Shown here piece by piece: positions 7,052-12,633 of a stretch of 14,844 nt of DNA (its first letter is position 1; each line of letters opens with the position of its first letter). Origin of the DNA: an uncultured Peptococcaceae bacterium (GTDB lineage Bacteria; Bacillota; Desulfotomaculia; Desulfotomaculales; Desulfallaceae); NCBI GenBank assembly GCA_913064925.1, contig CAJYBN010000048.1, positions 1-14,844 on the forward strand, in the 5' to 3' direction. The translations under genes were made by a program, and so were the position numbers. Under the pieces are notes generated by a model. It saw only the letters and a program-made list of their open reading frames with translations. It had not been told where the DNA came from and made no database searches.

Positions 7052-7588
7052 TTGGCTGGTGAGACCAGAGGTTTGACGCTGGTGTTTACCGGGAACGGCA
7101 AGGGGAAAACTACCGCTGCGCTGGGCATGGCCCTGCGCGCCTGGGGCCAGGGATTGAATGTGTTGATACTGCAGTTCATCAAGGGCGGCTGGAAGTACGG
7201 CGAGCTGAAGGCGGCGGGTCGGCTGGGTACGGGTTTTGAAATGCGCCAGCTGGGCGAAGGGTTTATACGGGATACCGGTGAAGAAGGGATGGAGGAACAC
7301 CGCCGGGCGGCGCAAAAAGCTCTGGAGGAAGCCCGCCGGGCGGTGCTGGAAGGAAAGCACGACATGGTTATCTTAGACGAAATTAATTATGCTGTGCATT
7401 ACGGGCTGGTGGACCTGGCCGACGTGCTGGAAATAATACGCAGCAAGCCGTCCCGCCTGCACCTGGTGCTTACCGGCCGCAACGCGGCCCAAGAGGTGGT
7501 GGAGGCGGCCGACTTGGTCACCGAGATGCGGGAAGTAAAGCACCCGTTTGCCGCCGGCATCCCGGCGCAAAAGGGGATTGAGTATTAA
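7052..7588 (+). CDS. cobO: Cob(I)yrinic acid a,c-diamide adenosyltransferase
   Basis: BtuR/CobO/CobP-type ATP:corrinoid adenosyltransferase, which attaches the 5'-deoxyadenosyl group to cobalt in cobalamin synthesis or salvage. The 178-aa protein has the family P-loop GNGKGKTT (residues 14-21), ALGMALRAWGQGLNVLILQFIKG, the Walker B-like MVILDEINYAVHYGLV, and the C-terminal LTGRNA...EAADLVTEMREVKHPFAAGIPAQKGIEY. TTG at 7052 is the start: AGGAGGG (7038-7044) lies 7 nt upstream and an in-frame TAA at 7049 excludes anything earlier. It follows tatD by 22 nt on the same strand. No other cobalamin gene is in the window, so it may serve salvage or be separated from the main cluster. An intrinsic terminator follows. 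Confidence 0.94.
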   Translation: MAGETRGLTLVFTGNGKGKTTAALGMALRAWGQGLNVLILQFIKGGWKYGELKAAGRLGTGFEMRQLGEGFIRDTGEEGMEEHRRAAQKALEEARRAVLEGKHDMVILDEINYAVHYGLVDLADVLEIIRSKPSRLHLVLTGRNAAQEVVEAADLVTEMREVKHPFAAGIPAQKGIEY

Positions 7589-7602
7589 AAACATCTTTTA
7601 CG

Positions 7603-7633
7603 AAAACAGTTGCCGCAGGCAGCTGTTTTTTTG
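7603..7633 (+). terminator. Intrinsic terminator after cobO
   Basis: AACAGTTGCC (7605-7614) pairs with GGCAGCTGTT (7618-7627), one G-T pair, loop GCA, followed by an uninterrupted T run. Flanking A and T residues extend the stem. It ends the metG-tatD-cobO transcript. Confidence 0.88.
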
Positions 7634-7722
7634 TGCGGGAACGGCAATGGGGGAGCACGCGGGCCCGGAATGTCGATAAAGGGCTGAAACAGTGCTTAAG
7701 GGAGGTTAATTGGATACTCAAT

Positions 7723-7750
7723 TTGACATTTTTGCATATAAATATAATAT
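7723..7750 (+). promoter_or_regulatory. Candidate promoter region of the prkA fragment
   Basis: TTGACA at 7723-7728 is a full -35 match in a very AT-rich stretch. A perfect TATAAT at 7743-7748 is only 14 nt away, too close for a standard sigma-A promoter; TAATAT at 7745-7750 has a 16-nt spacer. In B. subtilis prkA is sporulation-controlled, so another sigma factor is possible, but I see no clear match. Confidence 0.3.
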
Positions 7751-7822
7751 TAACTAAACTACGGCATGGCCGGCCCGGCATATTAATTATTTTATTATTT
7801 TAGAACCAAGGGGAGTGTGATT

Positions 7823-8647
7823 ATGGATTTCCTGAAGCGACTCGAGGAATTCCGCTCTCTTGAAAAAAAATATAGATGGGAAGGTACTTTTTTGGAATAC
7901 CTGCAAATCGTCAAGGAAAAACCGTGGGTGACCCAGCTGGCCCACGCCAGGATTTACAACATGATCAAGGATGCGGGAGTGGAAGAGCTGGAGGACGGTG
8001 GTAAGCGCTACAAGTTCTTCAGCGAGGAGCTATTCGGGTTGGATAAAACGCTGGAAAAACTGGTGGAAGAATACTTTCACCCGGCAGCCCGCCGCCTGGA
8101 CGTAAGAAAGCGCATCTTGCTGCTTATGGGTCCGGTAAGCGGCGGCAAGTCCACTTTGGTGTACATGTTAAAAAGAGGCCTGGAAAAGTACAGCCGGACA
8201 GAACGAGGTGCCCTGTACGGCATTAAAAATTGTCCCATGCACGAGGAACCCCTGCACCTTATACCCCATGACCTGCGGCCGGAATTTGCCCGCGAATACG
8301 GCGTTTACATCGAGGGGGACCTGTGCCCGTCCTGCCGTTCCATGCTGGAAAACGAGTGCGGCGGGAACATTGAAAACGTGCTGGTGGAAAGAGTGATTCT
8401 TTCCGAAGATAACCGGGTGGGCATAGGCACCTTCACCCCGTCAGACCCCAAATCCCAGGATATTGCCGAGCTAACCGGCAGCATAGATTTCAGCACCATT
8501 GCCGAATACGGCTCGGAATCGGATCCCAGGGCATACCGCTTTGACGGGGAACTGAACATAGCCAACCGCGGTATTATGGAATTTCAGGAAATGCACAGAC
8601 CCAACCCGCATCGGGCCAAGTCAATAATATTCTCGATCACAACATAA
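7823..8647 (+). pseudogene. prkA: PrkA serine protein kinase / AAA+ protein, 3'-truncated
   Basis: The first ~257 residues are closely similar to PrkA, a protein of about 630 aa with an N-terminal AAA+ domain and a C-terminal PrkA/kinase-like domain, usually linked to sporulation or stress. Seen here are WEGTFLEYLQIVKE, HARIYNMIKDAG, ARRLDVRKRILLLMGPVSGGKST (Walker A, residues 103-111), NCPMHEEPLHLIP, GIGTFTPSDPKSQDIAELTGSIDFSTIAEYGSESDPRAY and the Walker B-like GIMEFQEM ending at 8593. From 8594 the residues (HRPNPHRAKSIIFSITT) no longer match, and the frame stops at 274 aa. No other frame restores the family sequence, so this is a deletion or rearrangement, not a simple frameshift. ATG at 7823 follows AAGGGGAG. 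The usual partners yhbH (DUF444) and spoVR are not next to it. A short stable protein cannot be excluded. Confidence 0.82.
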
Positions 8648-8718
8648 CCCCGTCCCTTACAGGGTGAGCAGCCCTTTGTTCTCTGGTAAATAGATTATGA
8701 AAAATAACTCATTAAATA

Positions 8719-8747
8719 TTGACAATACCAATTGATAAAGATATTAT
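8719..8747 (+). promoter_or_regulatory. Promoter of the arsR operon
   Basis: TTGACA (8719-8724), a 17-nt spacer and TATTAT (8742-8747, 5 of 6 matches) form a strong sigma-A promoter about 45 nt upstream of the arsR start. Confidence 0.8.
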
Positions 8748-8750
8748 TTT

Positions 8751-8775
8751 AATAAAGCTATCATTATATAAATAA
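8751..8775 (+). promoter_or_regulatory. Putative ArsR operator, copy 1
   Basis: A 25-bp element directly downstream of the arsR -10 box, over the expected start site. It begins AATAAAGCTATCATTATA and recurs at 10082-10106 with 23 of 25 identical bases, at the same place in the permease promoter. It contains the palindrome TTATATAA. The 17 bases just before it (8734-8750) are an imperfect copy of its first 17 (13 identical). Position fits repression by the ArsR protein; binding itself is inference. Confidence 0.65.
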
Positions 8776-8794
8776 ACGTTAATGGAGGTTGCAA

Positions 8795-9190
8795 ATGAAC
8801 CTTAATAATTACGTTAAAGTATTTAAGGCCCTGGGCGAGCCCACTCGGCTAAAAATATTGAAGCTGTTGTCCGTCAGGCCCATGTACGTTTGTGAGTTGG
8901 AGTCGGTGCTGCACATGAGTCAGCCGAGAATTTCCCAGCATTTGCGGACCATGAAAGAAGCGGGCCTGGTCACTGAAAAAAAAGAGGCTCAGCGTACCTT
9001 TTACAGTTTGCAAATAGATTACCTTAATGAAAGTTTTAACAATTTAATCGCTTTTTTCCACGCCGATCTGGCCGACCTGCCCCAGTTTAAAGAGGAATAC
9101 TTGCGGTTGAAGCAGCTGGACAGTGATAAGGAGATATTGCTTTGCAAAGAAGGAAAAATAGATCTCGTGTCTTTGAAGCAGAAGGCCTGA
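8795..9190 (+). CDS. ArsR/SmtB-family metal-responsive transcriptional repressor
   Basis: Winged-helix repressor of the ArsR/SmtB family, which leaves its operator when it binds a metal or metalloid. The 131-aa product shows FKALGEPTRLKILKLLSV (residues 10-27), the recognition helix region HMSQPRISQHLRTMKEAGLV (40-59), and the wing EKKEAQRTFYSL. C33 in VCEL occupies the helix position of the As(III)-binding cysteines of ArsR (normally CxC), but only one cysteine is present there; C117 near the C-terminus could complete a site, possibly across the dimer. The inducer is therefore uncertain: As(III), another thiophilic metal or a redox signal. The C-terminus is longer than in minimal ArsR proteins. 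ATG at 8795 has GGAGG at 8784-8788; the in-frame TTG at 8789 is too close to it. It heads the operon and probably regulates itself. Confidence 0.9.
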   Translation: MNLNNYVKVFKALGEPTRLKILKLLSVRPMYVCELESVLHMSQPRISQHLRTMKEAGLVTEKKEAQRTFYSLQIDYLNESFNNLIAFFHADLADLPQFKEEYLRLKQLDSDKEILLCKEGKIDLVSLKQKA

Positions 9191-9261
9191 TACGCTTGCC
9201 TTTTGTCGCTCGGGGTATGGTTTTTGTGGGATAAAATCTTACATTAAAGGAGGTACAAGAA

Positions 9262-9501
9262 ATGGATATCAAGGTTTTGGGGCCAGGCTGCAAAAAATGC
9301 AAGGAGCTCGAAAAAGCGGTGCATAAGGCGGTAGAAGAAATTGGCGTGGATGCCGTAGTGGAGAAAGTGGAGGACATGGACAAAATCACCGAGTACAACG
9401 TGCTGATGACGCCGGGCCTGGTGGTGAACGGCAAGGTGAAAGTATTCGGGCGGGTGCCCAAGCACAAGGACATTGTCCGTTATATCCAGGAAGAAATGTA
9501 A
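9262..9501 (+). CDS. Thioredoxin-fold redox-active disulfide protein (MTH895/TM0996 type)
   Basis: A 79-aa minimal thioredoxin-fold protein of the 'redox-active disulfide protein 2' group, known structurally from archaeal and Thermotoga homologues. The active site is GPGCKKCKELE with C10 and C13 at the start of helix 1, and the cis-proline loop is MTPGLVVNGKV (T50-P51). No signal peptide, so it acts in the cytoplasm. Start ATG has AAAGGAGGT (9247-9255) 6 nt upstream. It lies 71 nt after arsR and 11 nt before the DGC-domain gene on the same strand. Neighbours suggest it reduces or passes a thiol-bound metal or metalloid species to the other products; this is inference. Proteins of this type often sit near COG0701 permeases. 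Confidence 0.9.
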   Translation: MDIKVLGPGCKKCKELEKAVHKAVEEIGVDAVVEKVEDMDKITEYNVLMTPGLVVNGKVKVFGRVPKHKDIVRYIQEEM

Positions 9502-9512
9502 AGGAGGAGTTG

Positions 9513-9905
9513 ATGATGGCGGAAACTTGCAGTTGTACCTGCAATTGCGATGCCTCGGAAATCCTGATTTTCCCCTGCTCGGGGTCGTCCAACGTGGGAC
9601 AGATCGCCAACCAGGCGGGCGTGGAGTTGACCAAAGCCGGGGTCGGCAAAATGTTTTGCCTGGCCGGTATCGGCGGGCATGTGGACAGTTTTATTGAATC
9701 GGCTAAAGGGGCCAAACGAATAGTGGCTATTGACGGCTGCCCCGTGCAGTGTGCTAAAAAGACCCTGGAACACGCCGGTCTGACTATCACCGACTATATT
9801 CTGGTGACCGGGGAAGGCATCACGAAAAACCACGATTTTGACCTGCAGACGGATGATGTAAAAAAGATTTGTGATAAGATTAAGGCTAACCTGGGCGATG
9901 GTTAG
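9513..9905 (+). CDS. DGC-domain putative zinc-binding protein
   Basis: A 130-aa protein with the DGC domain, a small family named after its Asp-Gly-Cys motif and usually annotated as putative zinc-binding; the biochemical role is unknown. The motif is DGCPVQCAKK (D74-G75-C76, C80). Other conserved points are IFPCSGSSNVGQIANQA (C22) and MFCLAGIGGHV (C49). The N-terminus adds C6, C8, C10 and C12 as CSCTCNC, which could bind a soft metal. AAGGAGG at 9501-9507 serves ATG 9513 or ATG 9516; TTG 9510 is less likely. It is the third gene of the arsR operon, followed by two palindromes and a terminator. It most plausibly binds the metal or metalloid handled by the permease. Confidence 0.87.
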   Translation: MMAETCSCTCNCDASEILIFPCSGSSNVGQIANQAGVELTKAGVGKMFCLAGIGGHVDSFIESAKGAKRIVAIDGCPVQCAKKTLEHAGLTITDYILVTGEGITKNHDFDLQTDDVKKICDKIKANLGDG

Positions 9906-9918
9906 CCAACTAGTTGGC
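9905..9918. repeat. Perfect 14-bp palindrome 1 after the DGC gene
   Basis: GCCAACTAGTTGGC reads the same on both strands. It begins at the last base of the DGC stop codon. It may be a protein-binding site, or its RNA a short hairpin. Confidence 0.7.
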
Positions 9919-9933
9919 CGGAAAATCACCTTG

Positions 9934-9947
9934 CTTTAACGTTAAAG
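9934..9947. repeat. Perfect 14-bp palindrome 2 after the DGC gene
   Basis: CTTTAACGTTAAAG is a perfect palindrome, 15 bp beyond the first. The core AACGTTAA also occurs at 8775-8782, just before the arsR ribosome site. Confidence 0.65.
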
Positions 9948-9956
9948 TGCGGTGTG

Positions 9957-9990
9957 AAGCGGGGGTTAGCTTGACCTGCCCCGCTTTTAT
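9957..9990 (+). terminator. Intrinsic terminator of the arsR operon
   Basis: AAGCGGGG (9957-9964) pairs perfectly with CCCCGCTT (9979-9986) across a 14-nt loop, followed by TTATTGTTT. It separates the three-gene operon from the permease, which has its own promoter. Confidence 0.8.
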
Positions 9991-10050
9991 TGTTTACCGG
10001 CGGCCGTATCTTTAGTTGCCGGTAATAATGCAAAAACCTGTTAAAAGATA

Positions 10051-10079
10051 TTGACATCAAAAGGAGACAGTTGTATCTT
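10051..10079 (+). promoter_or_regulatory. Promoter of the permease gene
   Basis: TTGACA (10051-10056), a 17-nt spacer and TATCTT (10074-10079, 4 of 6 matches). The -10 lies in a 7-4-7 dyad, TATCTTT-AAAT-AAAGATA (10074-10091). Confidence 0.65.
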
Positions 10080-10081
10080 TA

Positions 10082-10106
10082 AATAAAGATATCATTATAT
10101 AAGTAA
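10082..10106 (+). promoter_or_regulatory. Putative ArsR operator, copy 2
   Basis: Second copy of the 25-bp element found at 8751-8775 (23 of 25 identical; differences at the 8th and 22nd bases). It begins 31 nt after the start of the -35 box, against 32 nt in the arsR promoter. The perfect inverted repeat TATCTTT/AAAGATA overlaps its left part, giving a dyad suitable for a dimeric repressor. Confidence 0.65.
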
Positions 10107-10151
10107 TACATAATCAAGGCCAAATTGGAAAGATAAATTACCAAGGGGGAA

Positions 10152-10200
10152 ATGTAAAGGAGGAGTTTACATGGGTTTGAACAGGTCGCATACACCTTAA
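10152..10200 (+). other. Leader mini-ORF with its ribosome site in a hairpin loop, upstream of the permease
   Basis: ATG at 10171-10173 opens a 9-codon frame, MGLNRSHTP, ending with TAA at 10198-10200. Its Shine-Dalgarno AAAGGAGGAG is the best in this part of the window. ATGTAAA (10152-10158) and TTTACAT (10166-10172) form a perfect 7-bp stem with GGAGGAG as the loop, and the 3' arm contains the A and U of the start codon. It could be a regulatory leader peptide, or the remnant of a deleted gene. Confidence 0.45.
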
Positions 10201-10274
10201 CTTATATAGGTAAAAATGGATAGATGCCTATTAACTCATCAACAATATCAATTTTGTTTTGGGGGATGGCAAAT

Positions 10275-11321
10275 ATGACTTTGGTAGCCATACTGCAAAG
10301 CGGTATTAACGAGCTTTTGGAGTACCTGTCGGCACACGTGCTCACCTGCCTGGTACCGGCCTTCTTCATCGCCGGAGGCATTGCGGCGGTGGTCTCCACC
10401 GGGGCGGTTTTAAAATACTTCGGCCCCAGGGCACCCAAGCACCTGGCTTATGGCGTAGCTTCGGTGTCCGGCGCCATCCTGGCCGTGTGCTCCTGTACGG
10501 TGCTGCCCCTGTTTGCGGGTATCCATAAAAAGGGAGCGGGCCTCGGCCCGGCGGTTACATTTCTTTTCTCCGGCCCGGCGGTCAATATTCTAGCCATAGT
10601 GCTCACCGCCCGGAAAATGGGCTGGGAGCTGGGCTTGGCCAGGGCGATAGGCGCTGTTACTTTTTCCATTGTTATCGGCCTGTTAATGGCCTTTATCTTT
10701 AAAAAAGAAGAACAAGCCAACAGCAGCGATGACGACGGCATGTTTGCCGGGGAAGAGGGTAAGCCGGTGGGCCACCTGTTGGCTTTCTTTGGTACCCTGG
10801 TGGCCATTTTGTTGTTTGGCACCGCGGCCATTCCTTTCTGGAGCAAAATAGCCATTATTTTCTCGCTGCTCAGCTTTTTGGCCGTAGTGCTTACCCAGTG
10901 GTACGACGGCGACGAAGTGAAGGACTGGCTGGTGGAGACGTGGAAATTTGTCAAGCTGATATTCCCCATCTTGCTGGTAGGCGTGTTCATTGCCGGTGTG
11001 CTGAAAGCGGTAATTCCCGAGCAATGGATTTCCGTATCGGTGGGCGGCAACGGCCTGTCGGCCAACCTGGTGGCCTCGGTGATTGGCGCGCTGATGTATT
11101 TTTCCACCCTGACCGAAGTGCCCATTGTCAAGGCACTTTTGGACATGGGCATGGGCAAAGGGCCGGCCCTGGCGCTGCTCCTGGCAGGGCCCTCGTTGAG
11201 CCTGCCCAACATGCTGGTGGTTAGAAACGTAATGGGTACTAAAAGAACCATCGTTTATGTACTGCTGGTGGTCGTGCTGGCCACTTTAACGGGCATGGTA
11301 TTTGGGAGCATTGTAGGGTGA
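10275..11321 (+). CDS. COG0701/ArsP-type permease (DUF318 family)
   Basis: Integral membrane permease of the COG0701 family, which includes the organoarsenical exporter ArsP and several putative metal exporters. The 348-aa product has about eight to ten hydrophobic segments, a hydrophilic cytoplasmic loop rich in Asp/Glu/Lys (about residues 138-163), the signature SGAILAVCSCTVLPLFAGIHKKGAGLGPA with a CSC motif in the membrane, and FLFSGPAVNILAIVLTAR; a second GPSLSLPNM-type motif closes the C-terminal half. The start is uncertain: ATG 10224 (365 aa) has no good ribosome site, ATG 10275 has GGGGGA 8 nt upstream and fits relatives better. It has its own promoter and shares the putative operator with arsR, so export of a thiol-reactive metal or metalloid is likely. 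The substrate is not determined. The C-terminus looks complete. Confidence 0.9.
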   Translation: MTLVAILQSGINELLEYLSAHVLTCLVPAFFIAGGIAAVVSTGAVLKYFGPRAPKHLAYGVASVSGAILAVCSCTVLPLFAGIHKKGAGLGPAVTFLFSGPAVNILAIVLTARKMGWELGLARAIGAVTFSIVIGLLMAFIFKKEEQANSSDDDGMFAGEEGKPVGHLLAFFGTLVAILLFGTAAIPFWSKIAIIFSLLSFLAVVLTQWYDGDEVKDWLVETWKFVKLIFPILLVGVFIAGVLKAVIPEQWISVSVGGNGLSANLVASVIGALMYFSTLTEVPIVKALLDMGMGKGPALALLLAGPSLSLPNMLVVRNVMGTKRTIVYVLLVVVLATLTGMVFGSIVG

Positions 11322-11322
11322 A

Positions 11323-12126
11323 CTACCACTCCCTACCCCTCTGGGTGCGCTGGTTGCGAACTTTAGTATGCAGTTTAGCCGCTTTTAGCCTGGCTTTTTC
11401 TCGGTTGCGGGAACCCTTTTGCTTTCGAGAGAGCGCCCGCTGGGCGTGTTTGAGCCGCTTTTCGGTTTTTCTGAGATACCCGGGATTTTCGATGGCGCTG
11501 CCGTCAGACAGCGTTGCGAATTTCTCCAGGCCTACGTCCAGGCCCGCGGCAATACCGGGGTGTGTTTCGGGTTGTTTGAGTTCAGTTTCCGCGGCAAGGA
11601 TAGCGTACCATTTTCCGGATGCTTCGTGTTTTATGGTGACGGTTTTGACAGTTCCCGGTATATCCCGGTGCAGCTTTATTTTGACCAGGCCGATCTTGGA
11701 GAGTTTGAGCTTGTTATTCTGGAAAGAAGCGCCCAGCCCATCGCCAAACTGGGTGAAGGTGAGGGATTTGTACCGGCCCTTACCCTTGTACCTGGGATAG
11801 CCGGGAGTATCCCCGTTTTTTACCCGGCGGAAGAACCCGGCGAAGGCCCTTTCCACCCGGAACAGCACTTCCTGGGCCACCTGTGAGTGGACTTCTTTGA
11901 AGTAGTCGTTATCCTTCTTGGCTTCTTTTAGCCAAACCTGTTGCTCTGTACGGGTGACGGAACGCTTTTCCTTTTCCCATGCCTCTTTGCGTTGGGCTAG
12001 GGCGGTATTGTATATCCGGCGGCACGTTTCCAGCCAGCGCAGGAGTTTGCGCTCCTGTTCTTTGTTGGGGTAGATGCGGAACTTGTAATTACGGATTACC
12101 CTGGGATTGGACGTATCGTTTGACAT
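11323..12126 (-). pseudogene. tnpB: IS200/IS605-family TnpB, 3'-truncated
   Basis: RNA-guided nuclease-type accessory protein of IS200/IS605 elements (ancestor of Cas12). The visible 267 aa include the N-terminal YKFRIYPNKEQERKLLRWLETCRRIYN start, the central PGYPRYKGKGRYKSL segment, and RuvC-I with GLDVGL (catalytic D197). Full TnpB is about 370-400 aa. Similarity ends near AKLHTKVRNQR, before the RuvC-II glutamate, the CxxC zinc ribbon and the RuvC-III aspartate, so nuclease activity is lost. The last few codons (TQRGREW) appear to be read from flanking DNA. The stop lies 1 bp from the permease stop codon on the other strand, so the right end of the element and its guide-RNA region are also gone. 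Its start overlaps the end of tnpA by 38 nt. Confidence 0.9.
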
Positions 12127-12493
12127 CCTCCAGTTTCACCTCACCTACAGTAGACAAAAAATAGCTCGGAAACCAGAAGTGGCCGCCCCATAGTTGCTTT
12201 TTTACTTCCGGGAAATCCCGGAAAATCAGTCTAGCAGTTACTGATTTCAAGGGGTTGATAAACTTGGATAGCCGAATTTTTGGTTTGGAAGCAAAAATAA
12301 TGTGAATATGATCCTTGTCGGTCTCCTGCTCGATTATCTGCACGTCAAACTTTTCAGCAACGCTTTTGTTTGCTTTCTTCAGGTATTCCGATACTTCTGT
12401 CGTAAGCACCTTGCGTCGATACTTGACGCAGCAAATATAGTGGAACCGGAGGGAATATATAGCATGGCAACCTTTGTCCAATTGGTATTTCAT
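12089..12493 (-). CDS. tnpA: IS200/IS605-family Y1 (HUH) transposase TnpA
   Basis: Single-strand DNA transposase of the IS200/IS605 family. The 134-aa length is within the family range and the frame is intact. The metal-binding HUH motif is H62-I-H64 in KDHIHIIFASK, and the probable catalytic tyrosine is Y127 in VKRYVQSQ. LWGGHFWFPSYFLSTVGE is the usual segment before the catalytic helix. The start ATG (12493-12491) has no strong ribosome site, as is common for tightly controlled IS200-type genes. It overlaps tnpB, which lies downstream on the same strand. The protein may still be active, but this copy lacks a right end, so the element is probably immobile unless another end is supplied. Confidence 0.93.
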   Translation of the reverse strand: MKYQLDKGCHAIYSLRFHYICCVKYRRKVLTTEVSEYLKKANKSVAEKFDVQIIEQETDKDHIHIIFASKPKIRLSKFINPLKSVTARLIFRDFPEVKKQLWGGHFWFPSYFLSTVGEVKLEDVKRYVQSQGNP

Positions 12494-12549
12494 AGCTTTA
12501 TTCTACAGGAGGAGTCAATGCAAAACAATAGTTCCCTGGAAAAACATGG

Positions 12550-12624
12550 CCCGCCTTCCATCCCCGCCCTTCGCCCTCGCTTCGCGAGCAAGGAAGGCGA
12601 AAGACACGGGGACTTCCCGGCGGG
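12550..12624. repeat. Nested 75-nt hairpin at the IS left end
   Basis: Four stems nest around a TTC loop: CCCGCC/GGCGGG (12550-12555 with 12619-12624), TCCCCG/CGGGGA (12561-12566 with 12607-12612), TTCGCC/GGCGAA (12570-12575 with 12596-12601) and CTCGC/GCGAG (12576-12580 with 12584-12588). It lies upstream of tnpA. Left-end hairpins of this family are recognised by TnpA and may block incoming transcription, as in IS200. Confidence 0.7.
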
Positions 12625-12633
12625 AGAGTTAAA

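Noticed and set aside
6082..7365. A 427-codon open frame on the minus strand
   Set aside because: It lies antisense to metG, tatD and cobO, whose motifs are unmistakable. Its product is low-complexity (Pro, Arg, Gly, His, Ser) without family features, as expected for a shadow frame in GC-rich coding DNA.
8789..8794. TTG at 8789 as the arsR start
   Set aside because: It touches the GGAGG ribosome site (8784-8788) with no spacing. ATG at 8795 has normal spacing and the family N-terminus.
8751..10106. The two 25-bp elements as CRISPR repeats or a mobile-element footprint
   Set aside because: There are only two copies, 1.3 kb apart, each placed at a fixed distance from a promoter. Operator sites explain this better.
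10216..10278. A 20-codon frame overlapping the permease start
   Set aside because: It has no ribosome site and overlaps the candidate permease starts in another frame; nothing supports translation.
10448..11251. A 267-codon open frame on the minus strand
   Set aside because: Mirror of the permease gene; the composition is an artefact of the hydrophobic codons on the real strand.
11318..11886. Plus-strand frames of 155-160 codons after the permease
   Set aside because: They are antisense to tnpB, whose protein similarity is clear, and they resemble nothing known.
11323..12126. The short TnpB as a nuclease-dead TnpB-derived regulator (TldR-like)
   Set aside because: Those proteins keep near-full length with mutated RuvC residues. 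Here RuvC-I is intact and everything after it is simply missing, which fits a deletion.
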